Shown piece by piece: positions 56,706 through 64,000 of a DNA stretch of 64,000 nucleotides. Where the stretch lies: NCBI RefSeq assembly GCF_000321005.1, contig NZ_HE578907.1:303708-367707 (forward strand), read 5' to 3'. This stretch comes from Anaerococcus senegalensis JC48 (GTDB taxonomy: Bacteria; Bacillota; Clostridia; Tissierellales; Peptoniphilaceae). Each line of letters opens with the position of its first letter. Position 1 is the stretch's first letter. Both the position numbers and the translations under genes were made by a program. The notes below the pieces were generated by a model. That model did no database searches, was not told the origin of the DNA, and saw only the letters and a list, made by a program, of their open reading frames with translations.

Positions 56706-58097
56706 ATGTTAAAAAATATAATACTTGCAGCTGGAGAAGGTACTAGGATGAAATCTAATACCTCTAAAGTTATGACTAAAATTTTAAATAGAGAACTTAT
56801 CACATATATAGTTGATGCTTGTTCATTCGAAAATTCTAACACTATAATAATTGGTGGAAAAAATAAAAGTTTATTAGAAGAAAAATTTCCCGAACTTGAA
56901 ATAAAGGAACAAAAAATTGGGGATGATTTTCCATATGGTACAGCTTATGCAGTAAGTATGGCAATAGACTTAATTGAAGATAATGATGATTGTCTTATTT
57001 TAAACGGTGATATTCCACTTATAACAAAAAAATCTTTAGAGGATTTTATTAAATTTCATAAAGAAAATGATAATAATCTTACTGTTATGTCTACAAAAAT
57101 AGAAAATCCTACAGGATATGGAAGGATAATTAGGAAAAATGATAAGTTTCAAAAGATTGTAGAAGAAAAAGATGCAAATATAGATGAGAAAAAAGTCAAT
57201 GAAATAAATGTTGGAATCTATGCATTTAAGGGAAAAGATTTAAAAGAATCTTTGAAAAAAATTGATACAAATAATAGTTCTAATGAATACTATTTAACAG
57301 ATTGTATTGAAATTTTAAACAAAGATGGTAAGAAAGTTGAATCTTTTGTAGCTTGTGATCCTGATCAATTTTATGGTATTAATAATAAAAAAGAATTAGC
57401 TTATGCAGCTAAATTATTAAGAGAAAGAATTAACGAATACCATATGTTAAATGGTGTAATTATAGAAAATCCTAGTATAGTAAATATTGAAAAAGATGTT
57501 AAAATTGGTAAAGATACTATAATCTCAGGGCCTTGTAAAATTTTAGGTGATACAGAAATAGGAGAAAATTGTATAATTGAAGGATCTTCTAGAATTGAAG
57601 ATTCTATAATTAAAAATAATGTTAAAATAGATAATTCTGTAATTGAAAAATCTTTTGTTGATCTAGGCACTGATATAGGTCCATTTTCACATTTAAGACC
57701 TAAAGCAAAATTAGGAAAAAATGTTCATATTGGAAATTTTGTTGAAGTTAAAAATGCTAATGTTGATGAAGGTACAAAAGCTGGACATCTTGCATATATA
57801 GGAGATGCTGATTTAGGTAAAGATATAAATGTTGGATGTGGAGTTATTTTTGTAAACTATGATGGTAAATTTAAACATAGATCAAATGTAGAGGATGGAG
57901 CATTTATAGGTTCAAATTCTAATTTAGTGGCACCAGTTCATGTAAAAAAAGAAGGGTATATTGCTGCAGGATCTACAATTACAAATGATGTAGATGAGGG
58001 AGTTCTTTCAATTGAAAGAGCAGAGCAAAAAAATATATCTGGTTATGTAGAAAAAAAGAAAAAAAGAGATTTAGAAAAATTAAAGGAGCAAAAATAA
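56706..58097 (+). CDS. glmU: Bifunctional GlmU (GlcNAc-1-P uridyltransferase / GlcN-1-P acetyltransferase)
   Basis: Makes UDP-GlcNAc for the cell wall; 463 residues. The N-terminal uridyltransferase has LAAGEGTRMKS, YGTAYAVSMA, LNGDIPLI and GYGRIIRKNDKFQKIVEEKDA (in parts). The C-terminal left-handed beta helix (about 250-450) shows hexapeptide repeats, then GPFSHLRPKAKLGKNVHIGNFVEVKNA (in parts), AYIGDADLG, NVGCGVIFVNYDGKFKH and AAGSTITNDV. AAGGAG precedes the ATG. The order glmU-prs-pth-mfd is conserved in Firmicutes. Confidence 0.97.
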   Translation: MLKNIILAAGEGTRMKSNTSKVMTKILNRELITYIVDACSFENSNTIIIGGKNKSLLEEKFPELEIKEQKIGDDFPYGTAYAVSMAIDLIEDNDDCLILNGDIPLITKKSLEDFIKFHKENDNNLTVMSTKIENPTGYGRIIRKNDKFQKIVEEKDANIDEKKVNEINVGIYAFKGKDLKESLKKIDTNNSSNEYYLTDCIEILNKDGKKVESFVACDPDQFYGINNKKELAYAAKLLRERINEYHMLNGVIIENPSIVNIEKDVKIGKDTIISGPCKILGDTEIGENCIIEGSSRIEDSIIKNNVKIDNSVIEKSFVDLGTDIGPFSHLRPKAKLGKNVHIGNFVEVKNANVDEGTKAGHLAYIGDADLGKDINVGCGVIFVNYDGKFKHRSNVEDGAFIGSNSNLVAPVHVKKEGYIAAGSTITNDVDEGVLSIERAEQKNISGYVEKKKKRDLEKLKEQK

Positions 58098-58098
58098 A

Positions 58099-59100
58099 AT
58101 GAGTGAATGTAGAGATTCATCACATATTGATAGGGGAGAAATTATTAATAGGGGAGAAATGATATTATTTTCTGGAAATTCTAACCCAGAATTGGCACAA
58201 GCAGTTGCAAGTTCATTGGGACTTGAATTAGGAAAAGTAGAAGTTAAAAAATTTGCTGATAGTGAAATTAATATAAAAATAAATGAAGCTGTTAGAGGTA
58301 AAGACGTTTATATTATCCAACCGACTTCATATCCAACAAATGATAATTTAATGGAATTACTTATTATGACAGATGCTTGTAGAAGGGCTTCTGCAAAATA
58401 TGTAAATGTTGTTGTCCCATATTATGGATATGCAAGACAAGATAGAAAAACAAGAGGTAGAGAGCCTATTAGTGCTAAACTTGTTGCAAACTTGATTGCG
58501 GTTTCAGGAGCAGATCGAGTTATCACCATGGATCTTCATGCTGGACAAATACAAGGATATTTTGATATACCTGTAGATCATTTTTCAGCTGTAAAACTAC
58601 TTTCATCTCATTTTAAAGAAGCATTTAATAATCCTGATGAGTATGTTGTAGTAAGTCCAGATTTAGGTGGTGTGACTAGAGCAAGAAACTTTGCTGATTC
58701 TTTAAAATTAACCATTGCAATAATTGAAAAAAGACGCCCAAGACCAAATGTTTCTGAGGTTATGAATGTTATTGGAGATTTTGAAGGTAAACATTGTATC
58801 TTAGTTGATGATATGATTGATACAGCAGGAACAATTTGTAATGCAGCAAACTATTTAAAAGAACATGGTGCAAAAGATGTTTCAATTGCTGCAACTCATG
58901 GTGTGTTAAGTTCAAATGCTTGTGAAAAATTAGAAAATTCATGTGTAAAAGAAGTAGTAATTACTGATACAATAAAATTACCTGAAGAAAAGAAAATAAA
59001 AAAAATAAAACAAATGTCCATTGCTCCATTATTGGCAGAAGCCATCAATAGAATTAATACAAATGAATCAATAAGTGGTTTATTTGATGATGAGAAATAA
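58099..59100 (+). CDS. prs: Ribose-phosphate pyrophosphokinase
   Basis: Makes PRPP from ribose 5-phosphate and ATP; 333 residues. FSGNSNPELAQAVASSLGL, KKFADSEINIKINEAVRGKDVYIIQPT (in parts), the flexible-loop YGYARQDRKTRGREPISAKL (in parts), and DLHAGQIQGYFDIPVDH. VVVSPDLGGVTRAR and the PRPP motif CILVDDMIDTAGTICNAA follow. The first 20 residues (ECRDSSHIDRGEIINRGE) are an extension not usual in Prs; relatives begin near Met21. The start at 58099 has GGAG 11 bases upstream; an ATG at 58159 lies too close to its AGGGGAG. The extension contains a tandem duplication (see the repeat at 58126-58160). Confidence 0.96.
   Translation: MSECRDSSHIDRGEIINRGEMILFSGNSNPELAQAVASSLGLELGKVEVKKFADSEINIKINEAVRGKDVYIIQPTSYPTNDNLMELLIMTDACRRASAKYVNVVVPYYGYARQDRKTRGREPISAKLVANLIAVSGADRVITMDLHAGQIQGYFDIPVDHFSAVKLLSSHFKEAFNNPDEYVVVSPDLGGVTRARNFADSLKLTIAIIEKRRPRPNVSEVMNVIGDFEGKHCILVDDMIDTAGTICNAANYLKEHGAKDVSIAATHGVLSSNACEKLENSCVKEVVITDTIKLPEEKKIKKIKQMSIAPLLAEAINRINTNESISGLFDDEK
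58126..58160 (+). repeat. 18-bp tandem duplication at the 5' end of prs
   Basis: Two copies of an 18-base unit (ATT-G/A-ATAGGGGAGAAAT-T) at 58126-58143 and 58144-58160, differing at one base, encode IDRGEI and INRGEM. Each copy carries a ribosome-binding-site-like AGGGGAG. Confidence 0.8.
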
Positions 59101-59103
59101 TAT

Positions 59104-59688
59104 ATGTATTATATTGTAGGATTAGGCAATCCTGGATTGAAATATGAGAATACAAGACATAATGCTGGATTTATAACAATTGATTATTTAGCAAGAAAAT
59201 ATGATATAGATGTAAGAAAAATTAAATTCAAATCTTTAATTGGCCAGGGAGTAATTTCTGGCCAAAAAATTATGCTCGTAAAACCTCAAACATATATGAA
59301 TAATTCAGGAGAAGCATTAAGAGAAATATTTAACTATTTTGATTTTGATCACGATAAATTAATTGTCATTTTTGATGACATCGATATTGATTTTGGTTCA
59401 ATTAGGATAAGAAAAAAAGGATCAGCTGGTACTCATAATGGAATGAAATCAATTATTTATAATTTAAATTTTGATGATTTTCCAAGAATAAAAGTATCAG
59501 TTGGCAAAAAACCAGAATATATGGATTTGGCTAATTTTGTTTTAAGTGGATTTTCTAAAGAAGAAGCAAAAATTATTGAAGATGAAGTTATCTTAGCTGG
59601 TGATGCTATCAAAATGATAATAGAAGAAGGTATAGAAAAAGCAATGAGTATATATAATTCAAAAAGGTTAGTTGAAAATAATGAGTAA
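59104..59688 (+). CDS. pth: Peptidyl-tRNA hydrolase
   Basis: Releases tRNA from stray peptidyl-tRNA; 194 residues. YYIVGLGNPGLKYENTRHNAGF with the catalytic His20, KPQTYMNNSGEAL, IFDDIDIDFGSIRIRKKGSAGTHNGMKS (in parts) with the catalytic aspartate region, and FPRIKVSVG. The start ATG at 59104 has no strong ribosome binding site and sits 3 bases after prs, so it is probably coupled to it. It overlaps mfd by 8 bases. The ctc/rplY gene often found between prs and pth in Bacillus is absent. Confidence 0.96.
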   Translation: MYYIVGLGNPGLKYENTRHNAGFITIDYLARKYDIDVRKIKFKSLIGQGVISGQKIMLVKPQTYMNNSGEALREIFNYFDFDHDKLIVIFDDIDIDFGSIRIRKKGSAGTHNGMKSIIYNLNFDDFPRIKVSVGKKPEYMDLANFVLSGFSKEEAKIIEDEVILAGDAIKMIIEEGIEKAMSIYNSKRLVENNE

Positions 59689-62600
59689 TCTTATAGATGA
59701 AATTTATAATATAAGTCAAGTAAAAGATATAATTGAAAATTATAAAAAAATTTCACCTGTATTTCTACATGGATTAACTGACCAAAGTAAATCACACGTA
59801 TTTGCAACAATATATAAAAAAATAAATAAACCTATAGTAATTATTTGTGAAGATGAAAAAAATGCACAAAATATGTGTGAAGATATAAATTCCTTAGTTG
59901 AGGATAAGTGTTTATATTTGCCTTCTACAGAAATAAATTTCTATAATATAAAAAACTTAGAAAAAAATAATCAAATTAATCGACTTGAAGTATTAACAAA
60001 AATCATAAATAAAGATAATCTTATAATAACTACAACTTTAGATGCTTTAAGAAATAAATTAACAACAAAAGAAATATTTGAAAAAAAATCTTTTAAAATA
60101 AATATTGATGATGAAATTGAAATTAAAGAACTAAAAAATGATTTTATAGAATTAAATTATGAATTCACAAAATTGGTTGAATCAAAAGGAGAATTTTCTA
60201 TTAGAGGATCTATAATTGATTTTTGGCCAATTGAATATGAAAATCCAATAAGAATTGAATTATTTGATACAGAAATAGATTCAATTAGATTTTTTGATAA
60301 AGATAGCCAAAGATCTTTAGGAAATATAAATGAAATTTTGGTAAGACCAAGTAAAGAATTAATTTATGAAAAATCTGATTATGAGAATACTATAAAATTG
60401 ATTAATAAAGAAATAGATAATATATCTAATAATCTAGGTCTTAATAAATTAAAAGATAAATATAATCAAATAATATCATACTTAAAAGATAGCTTATATA
60501 TAGCTAATGATGATTTAATTACTCCATATAGAATCGATAATTACAGTAGTTTTTTTGATTATATTGATGAAGATTCAATTTTCATTTTTCAAGATCTTAA
60601 TAGAGCAATAGAAAATTTTAAGAATATTAGAGACAAATTTAATTTAGATTTAACAAATCAAATTGAAAGTGGTGAAGTTTTTTCAAGTTTTAAAAATATA
60701 AAAATTGATTTCAATAAAATACTTACAAATATAAAATCTTATCCTGTTATAAATTCTTCTAGTTTATTAAAAAATAACGAAATTATAAAAGCGAAGAAAA
60801 TAATTGAATTAAAATCAATAGAGCAAGAAAACTTCAATAAGAATGTAAATTATTTTGTAGATACAATTAAAAATATTTTAAAAAATAAAGAAAAGGCTTA
60901 TATTTTTACATCTGACAAAAAATCTTTTGAAAATATAAAAAATATTTTTGATGAAAATAATATTTTTAATTATTCAACAGAATTTGAAGATAATGATAAT
61001 AAAAAGGATCTTATATTAACCGATAAAAATTTGTCTACTGGTTATATTTTTACTGATTATAAAGTAAATGTATTCTCTTATAAAGATATTTTTGGAAAAG
61101 AAAAACATAATTATAAGAAAAAAAGAAAAAAAGCTCTAAATGCTAGAGACATAATTAATTATTCAGACATAGAAATTGGTGATTATGTCGTTCATGAAAA
61201 TAATGGAATAGGTATATATAAGGGAATAACACAAATTGAAGTAAACAATACGAAAAAGGATTATTTTGTTATAGAATACCAAGGGAATGATAAAGTTTTT
61301 GTGCCTATTGATCAAATGGAATTGGTAAGCAAATATATTGGAAATAAGGGTGATAAGCCTAAAGTTTCATCATTGGGTAGCAATCAATGGAAAAAAGCTA
61401 AGCAAAGAGCAAAAAAAGCAGTTGATGAGATAGCTGATGATCTTGTTGAGCTTTATGCCAAAAGATCAAAAGCTAAAGGACATGCTTTTAGTAAAGATAC
61501 TACATGGCAAAATGAATTTGAAGATTCTTTTATCTACGAAGAGACTGATAGTCAATTAAGATCAATAAAAGAAATAAAATCTGATATGGAAGATATAAAG
61601 CCTATGGATAGGTTGTTGTGTGGGGATGTAGGTTATGGAAAAACTGAGGTAGCTTTAAGAGCTGCTTTTAAAGCAGTAATGGATGGTTATCAGGTTTGTT
61701 TTTTAGTACCTACAACTATTCTAGCTCGTCAACATTTTAAAACTATGCAAGAAAGATTTAAAGATTTTCCCATTGATTGTGCAATGTTATCAAGATTTGT
61801 AAGTAAAAAAGATCAAGATAAATATATTCATAATTTAAAATCTGGAAAAGTTGATATAATTGTTGGAACTCATAGATTATTATCAAAAGATATAAAGTTT
61901 AAAAAATTAGGTCTATTAATTATAGATGAAGAACAAAGATTTGGAGTAAGACATAAGGATAAATTAAAGAAATTAAAAGAAAATATAGATGTTTTAACCT
62001 TATCTGCAACGCCTATTCCTAGAACATTACAAATGTCTTTAACTGGCATTAGAGATATGTCTACACTCGATGAACCACCTCAAAGAAGACTACCAGTTAA
62101 TACTTACGTATTAGAGTACGATTTTTCAATTATCAAAAGAGCTATTGAAAAAGAGCTTGATAGAAATGGACAAGTTTATTTTGTATATAATAGGGTTTAT
62201 AATATAGAAAAAATATATAATCATCTTAAATTATTAACTCCAAAAGCTAAAATTGAGATTGCTCATGGACAGATGTCTGCGAAGAGTCTAGAAAAAATTA
62301 TGGAAGATTTTGTTAATGGTGAAATTGATATATTGCTTGCTACTACAATAATTGAAACTGGTATGGATATACAAAATGTAAACACAATTATAGTTTATGA
62401 TTCTGACATGATGGGACTTGGCCAACTTTATCAATTAAAAGGTAGAATAGGTCGTTCGTCAAGATCATCTTATGCATATTTTACTTATGCCAAAGGTAAA
62501 GTTTTAACTGAAATAGGTGAAAAGCGTCTAAAATCTATAAAAGATTTTTCTGATTTTGGTAGTGGTTATAAGATTGCTATGAGAGACTTAGAGCTTAGAG

Positions 62601-63175
62601 GTGCCGGAAATATTTTAGGAGAAAGTCAAAGTGGTCAAGTAGAAGCAATAGGATACGATTTATATGTAAAATTTTTGCAACAAGCTGTTGATAAGGCTAG
62701 TGGAAAAGATATTGATTCACTTAATTTTAATGATGTTTATATAGATCTAAAGGTTAATGCATTTATACCTGAATCTTATATTGAAGATCCTAGCCAAAAA
62801 ATTCAAATCTATAAAAGAATATCTAGCATAGAAAATTTGGATGATTATAGTATATTAGTTGAGGATTTAATTGATAGATATGGAGATATTCCTATTATGG
62901 TTGATAACATTATGTATGTATCATTAATTAAATCTTTGGCAGATAAGTTAGGATTTGAAGATATTAGAGAAATTAAAAATGAAGTAAAAATTTCCTATAA
63001 AGATAAAAGTAAATTTTCTTTCGAAGAATTATCTCGTATCAATGAAGATTATAATGGGGAATTAGCTTTTGACTTATCCGAAAATCCATCATTTAAATTA
63101 CCTAATAAAAGTACAAAATTGCTAGATTGTTACGAATTATTAAAAGTTATTAAAAATATTAAGGAGACAAAATGA
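59681..63175 (+). CDS. mfd: Transcription-repair coupling factor Mfd
   Basis: Removes RNA polymerase stalled at lesions and recruits UvrA; 1164 residues from ATG 59681 ([10 protein letters not shown]). The UvrB-like N-terminal part has [19 protein letters not shown]. The RNA-polymerase-binding domain is near 500 ([17 protein letters not shown]). The translocase follows: [68 protein letters not shown] and [17 protein letters not shown]. The C-terminal D7 domain begins near 1000. A TTG nine bases upstream is less likely. It overlaps pth by 8 bases and the following lipoprotein gene by 4 (ATGA). Confidence 0.97.
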   Translation: MSNLIDEIYNISQVKDIIENYKKISPVFLHGLTDQSKSHVFATIYKKINKPIVIICEDEKNAQNMCEDINSLVEDKCLYLPSTEINFYNIKNLEKNNQINRLEVLTKIINKDNLIITTTLDALRNKLTTKEIFEKKSFKINIDDEIEIKELKNDFIELNYEFTKLVESKGEFSIRGSIIDFWPIEYENPIRIELFDTEIDSIRFFDKDSQRSLGNINEILVRPSKELIYEKSDYENTIKLINKEIDNISNNLGLNKLKDKYNQIISYLKDSLYIANDDLITPYRIDNYSSFFDYIDEDSIFIFQDLNRAIENFKNIRDKFNLDLTNQIESGEVFSSFKNIKIDFNKILTNIKSYPVINSSSLLKNNEIIKAKKIIELKSIEQENFNKNVNYFVDTIKNILKNKEKAYIFTSDKKSFENIKNIFDENNIFNYSTEFEDNDNKKDLILTDKNLSTGYIFTDYKVNVFSYKDIFGKEKHNYKKKRKKALNARDIINYSDIEIGDYVVHENNGIGIYKGITQIEVNNTKKDYFVIEYQGNDKVFVPIDQMELVSKYIGNKGDKPKVSSLGSNQWKKAKQRAKKAVDEIADDLVELYAKRSKAKGHAFSKDTTWQNEFEDSFIYEETDSQLRSIKEIKSDMEDIKPMDRLLCGDVGYGKTEVALRAAFKAVMDGYQVCFLVPTTILARQHFKTMQERFKDFPIDCAMLSRFVSKKDQDKYIHNLKSGKVDIIVGTHRLLSKDIKFKKLGLLIIDEEQRFGVRHKDKLKKLKENIDVLTLSATPIPRTLQMSLTGIRDMSTLDEPPQRRLPVNTYVLEYDFSIIKRAIEKELDRNGQVYFVYNRVYNIEKIYNHLKLLTPKAKIEIAHGQMSAKSLEKIMEDFVNGEIDILLATTIIETGMDIQNVNTIIVYDSDMMGLGQLYQLKGRIGRSSRSSYAYFTYAKGKVLTEIGEKRLKSIKDFSDFGSGYKIAMRDLELRGAGNILGESQSGQVEAIGYDLYVKFLQQAVDKASGKDIDSLNFNDVYIDLKVNAFIPESYIEDPSQKIQIYKRISSIENLDDYSILVEDLIDRYGDIPIMVDNIMYVSLIKSLADKLGFEDIREIKNEVKISYKDKSKFSFEELSRINEDYNGELAFDLSENPSFKLPNKSTKLLDCYELLKVIKNIKETK

Positions 63176-64000
63176 ATAAAAAAATAATAGCCTTAGTTTT
63201 AGCTACAAGCTTTTTATTTAGTGCATGTGCTAATGATAAAGCTAAGGATAAAAAAGAAAATGGTTCAAATGAAACTCAAACAAGTGAATCTGCTAAGGAA
63301 GAAAATCTACCAGATGATGCAGTAGCAATTGTAGGTGGAGATAAGATTACAAAAGATTCTTATAAAGATGAGATGAGTTTTTATTCAGCTATGCTTGCTA
63401 GTCAACAACAACTAAAACCTTCAATTGTTCAAATGCTAGTTCAAGATAAACTTATAGCAGATGATATGAAAAAGAATAATGTAAAAGTTGATGATAAAGA
63501 ATTAGATGATAAATTTTTACAATATATACAACAATTTGGTGGTCAAGAAAAATTTGATAAAATGCTTGAAGATTATAATATGAGCAGTGATAAATTTAAA
63601 GAAACAATAAAAAAAGATCAAATTTACCAAAAACATAGAGATTGGTTTGAGAAAAAACATCCTGTAAGTGATAAAGATGCTAAGAAATATTTTGATCAAC
63701 ATAAAGAGACACTAGCACAAGTTAAAGCAAGCCATATTTTAGTAGCTGATGAAAATACTGCTAACGAAGTTAAGAAAAAAATAGATGATGGTGCAGATTT
63801 TGCTGAGCTTGCAAAAGAATATTCTAAAGATACTGCAAACTCAAATAAAGGTGGAGATTTAGGATATTTTACAAAAGATAAGATGGTTAAAGAATTTGCA
63901 GATAAAGCATTTAGCATGAAAAAAGGTGAAGTTTCAGAACCTGTAAAAACTTCATATGGTTATCATATAATAAAAGTTGATGATAAGAAAGATACTGCAG
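63172..64000 (+). CDS. prsA: PrsA-like foldase lipoprotein (parvulin peptidyl-prolyl isomerase), cut by window edge
   Basis: 276 complete codons are visible, without a stop. A lipoprotein signal comes first: [19 protein letters not shown] with lipobox FSAC and Cys19. A Lys/Ser/Glu-rich linker and a SurA/PrsA N-terminal helical domain (about 50-170, with [13 protein letters not shown]) follow. The parvulin domain (about 180-270) has [41 protein letters not shown] (in parts), [22 protein letters not shown] (in parts) and YHIIKVDD. It would help fold exported proteins on the outer face of the membrane. The start overlaps the mfd stop, with AAGGAG upstream. mfd-prsA adjacency is common in clostridia. 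Confidence 0.92.
   Translation, partial: MNKKIIALVLATSFLFSACANDKAKDKKENGSNETQTSESAKEENLPDDAVAIVGGDKITKDSYKDEMSFYSAMLASQQQLKPSIVQMLVQDKLIADDMKKNNVKVDDKELDDKFLQYIQQFGGQEKFDKMLEDYNMSSDKFKETIKKDQIYQKHRDWFEKKHPVSDKDAKKYFDQHKETLAQVKASHILVADENTANEVKKKIDDGADFAELAKEYSKDTANSNKGGDLGYFTKDKMVKEFADKAFSMKKGEVSEPVKTSYGYHIIKVDDKKDTA

Overview
The window is very AT-rich DNA from a low-GC anaerobic Firmicute. I infer the Peptoniphilaceae/Tissierellia group (Anaerococcus- or Peptoniphilus-like) from five things: an ntp-type V-ATPase operon, formate-tetrahydrofolate ligase, a linked pyrB-pyrI pair with class 1B PyrD/PyrK, MurT/GatD, and very high A+T codon use. This is inference; no 16S rRNA or ribosomal protein marker is present. 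Gene density is high, nearly all genes are on the + strand (only rodA and murC are on -), and most intergenic gaps are under 175 bp. No gene-free stretch exceeds 300 bp. I saw no tRNA, rRNA, CRISPR, insertion sequence or prophage.

Layout. 1-7923: V-type ATPase operon (ntpC partial, I, K, G, E, A, B, D). ntpI and ntpE are both broken. 7979-12702: a UPF0340 gene, rodA (-), then nth, a Cof-type HAD phosphatase, trmL and trxB. 12780-17106: glycolytic cluster gap-pgk-tpiA-eno without a phosphoglycerate mutase. 17216-20066: secG, rnr, smpB. 20071-24274: ABC transporter whose FtsX-type permease carries about 400 residues of predicted extracellular coiled coil. 24327-29034: a tightly overlapping five-gene operon of phosphoester-handling enzymes (histidine phosphatase, YhaO/SbcD-like, YhaN/SbcC-like, metallophosphoesterase, CYTH). 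29093-34663: complete pyrB-I-C-F-K-D-E operon from a fully consensus promoter. 34743-37524: secreted glucosaminidase and murT-gatD. 37627-39603: fhs and yerC. 39747-47056: pcrA, ligA, gatC, gatA, gatB. 47086-51890: broken mtaD-like amidohydrolase, an AcpS-NnrD fusion, alr, mazF without mazE, and a ComEC-like metallo-beta-lactamase protein. 51882-53273: murC (-). 53447-56696: rpiB, tkt and a frameshifted deoD. 56706-64000: glmU, prs, pth, mfd and the start of a PrsA-like lipoprotein.

Functionally this is core metabolism. Central carbon flow (gap to eno, rpiB, tkt) feeds PRPP (prs), pyrimidines (pyr operon) and purine salvage (deoD). Cell-wall synthesis is spread across rodA, murC, murT/gatD, alr and glmU. 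Genome maintenance is represented by nth, pcrA, ligA, mfd and yhaNO.

The most unusual features are these. (1) ntpI is interrupted by about 395 bp that fuses its N-terminal third to a stalk-subunit-like coiled coil. (2) Four genes (ntpI, ntpE, mtaD, deoD) are each shifted by one base exactly at runs of 7-9 A. (3) murT has a promoter placed so that the mRNA should be leaderless. (4) AcpS and NnrD are fused. (5) mazF lacks mazE. I found no clearly new defence or mobile system; the phosphoesterase operon and the NtpI/NtpF fusion are the best candidates for undescribed biology.
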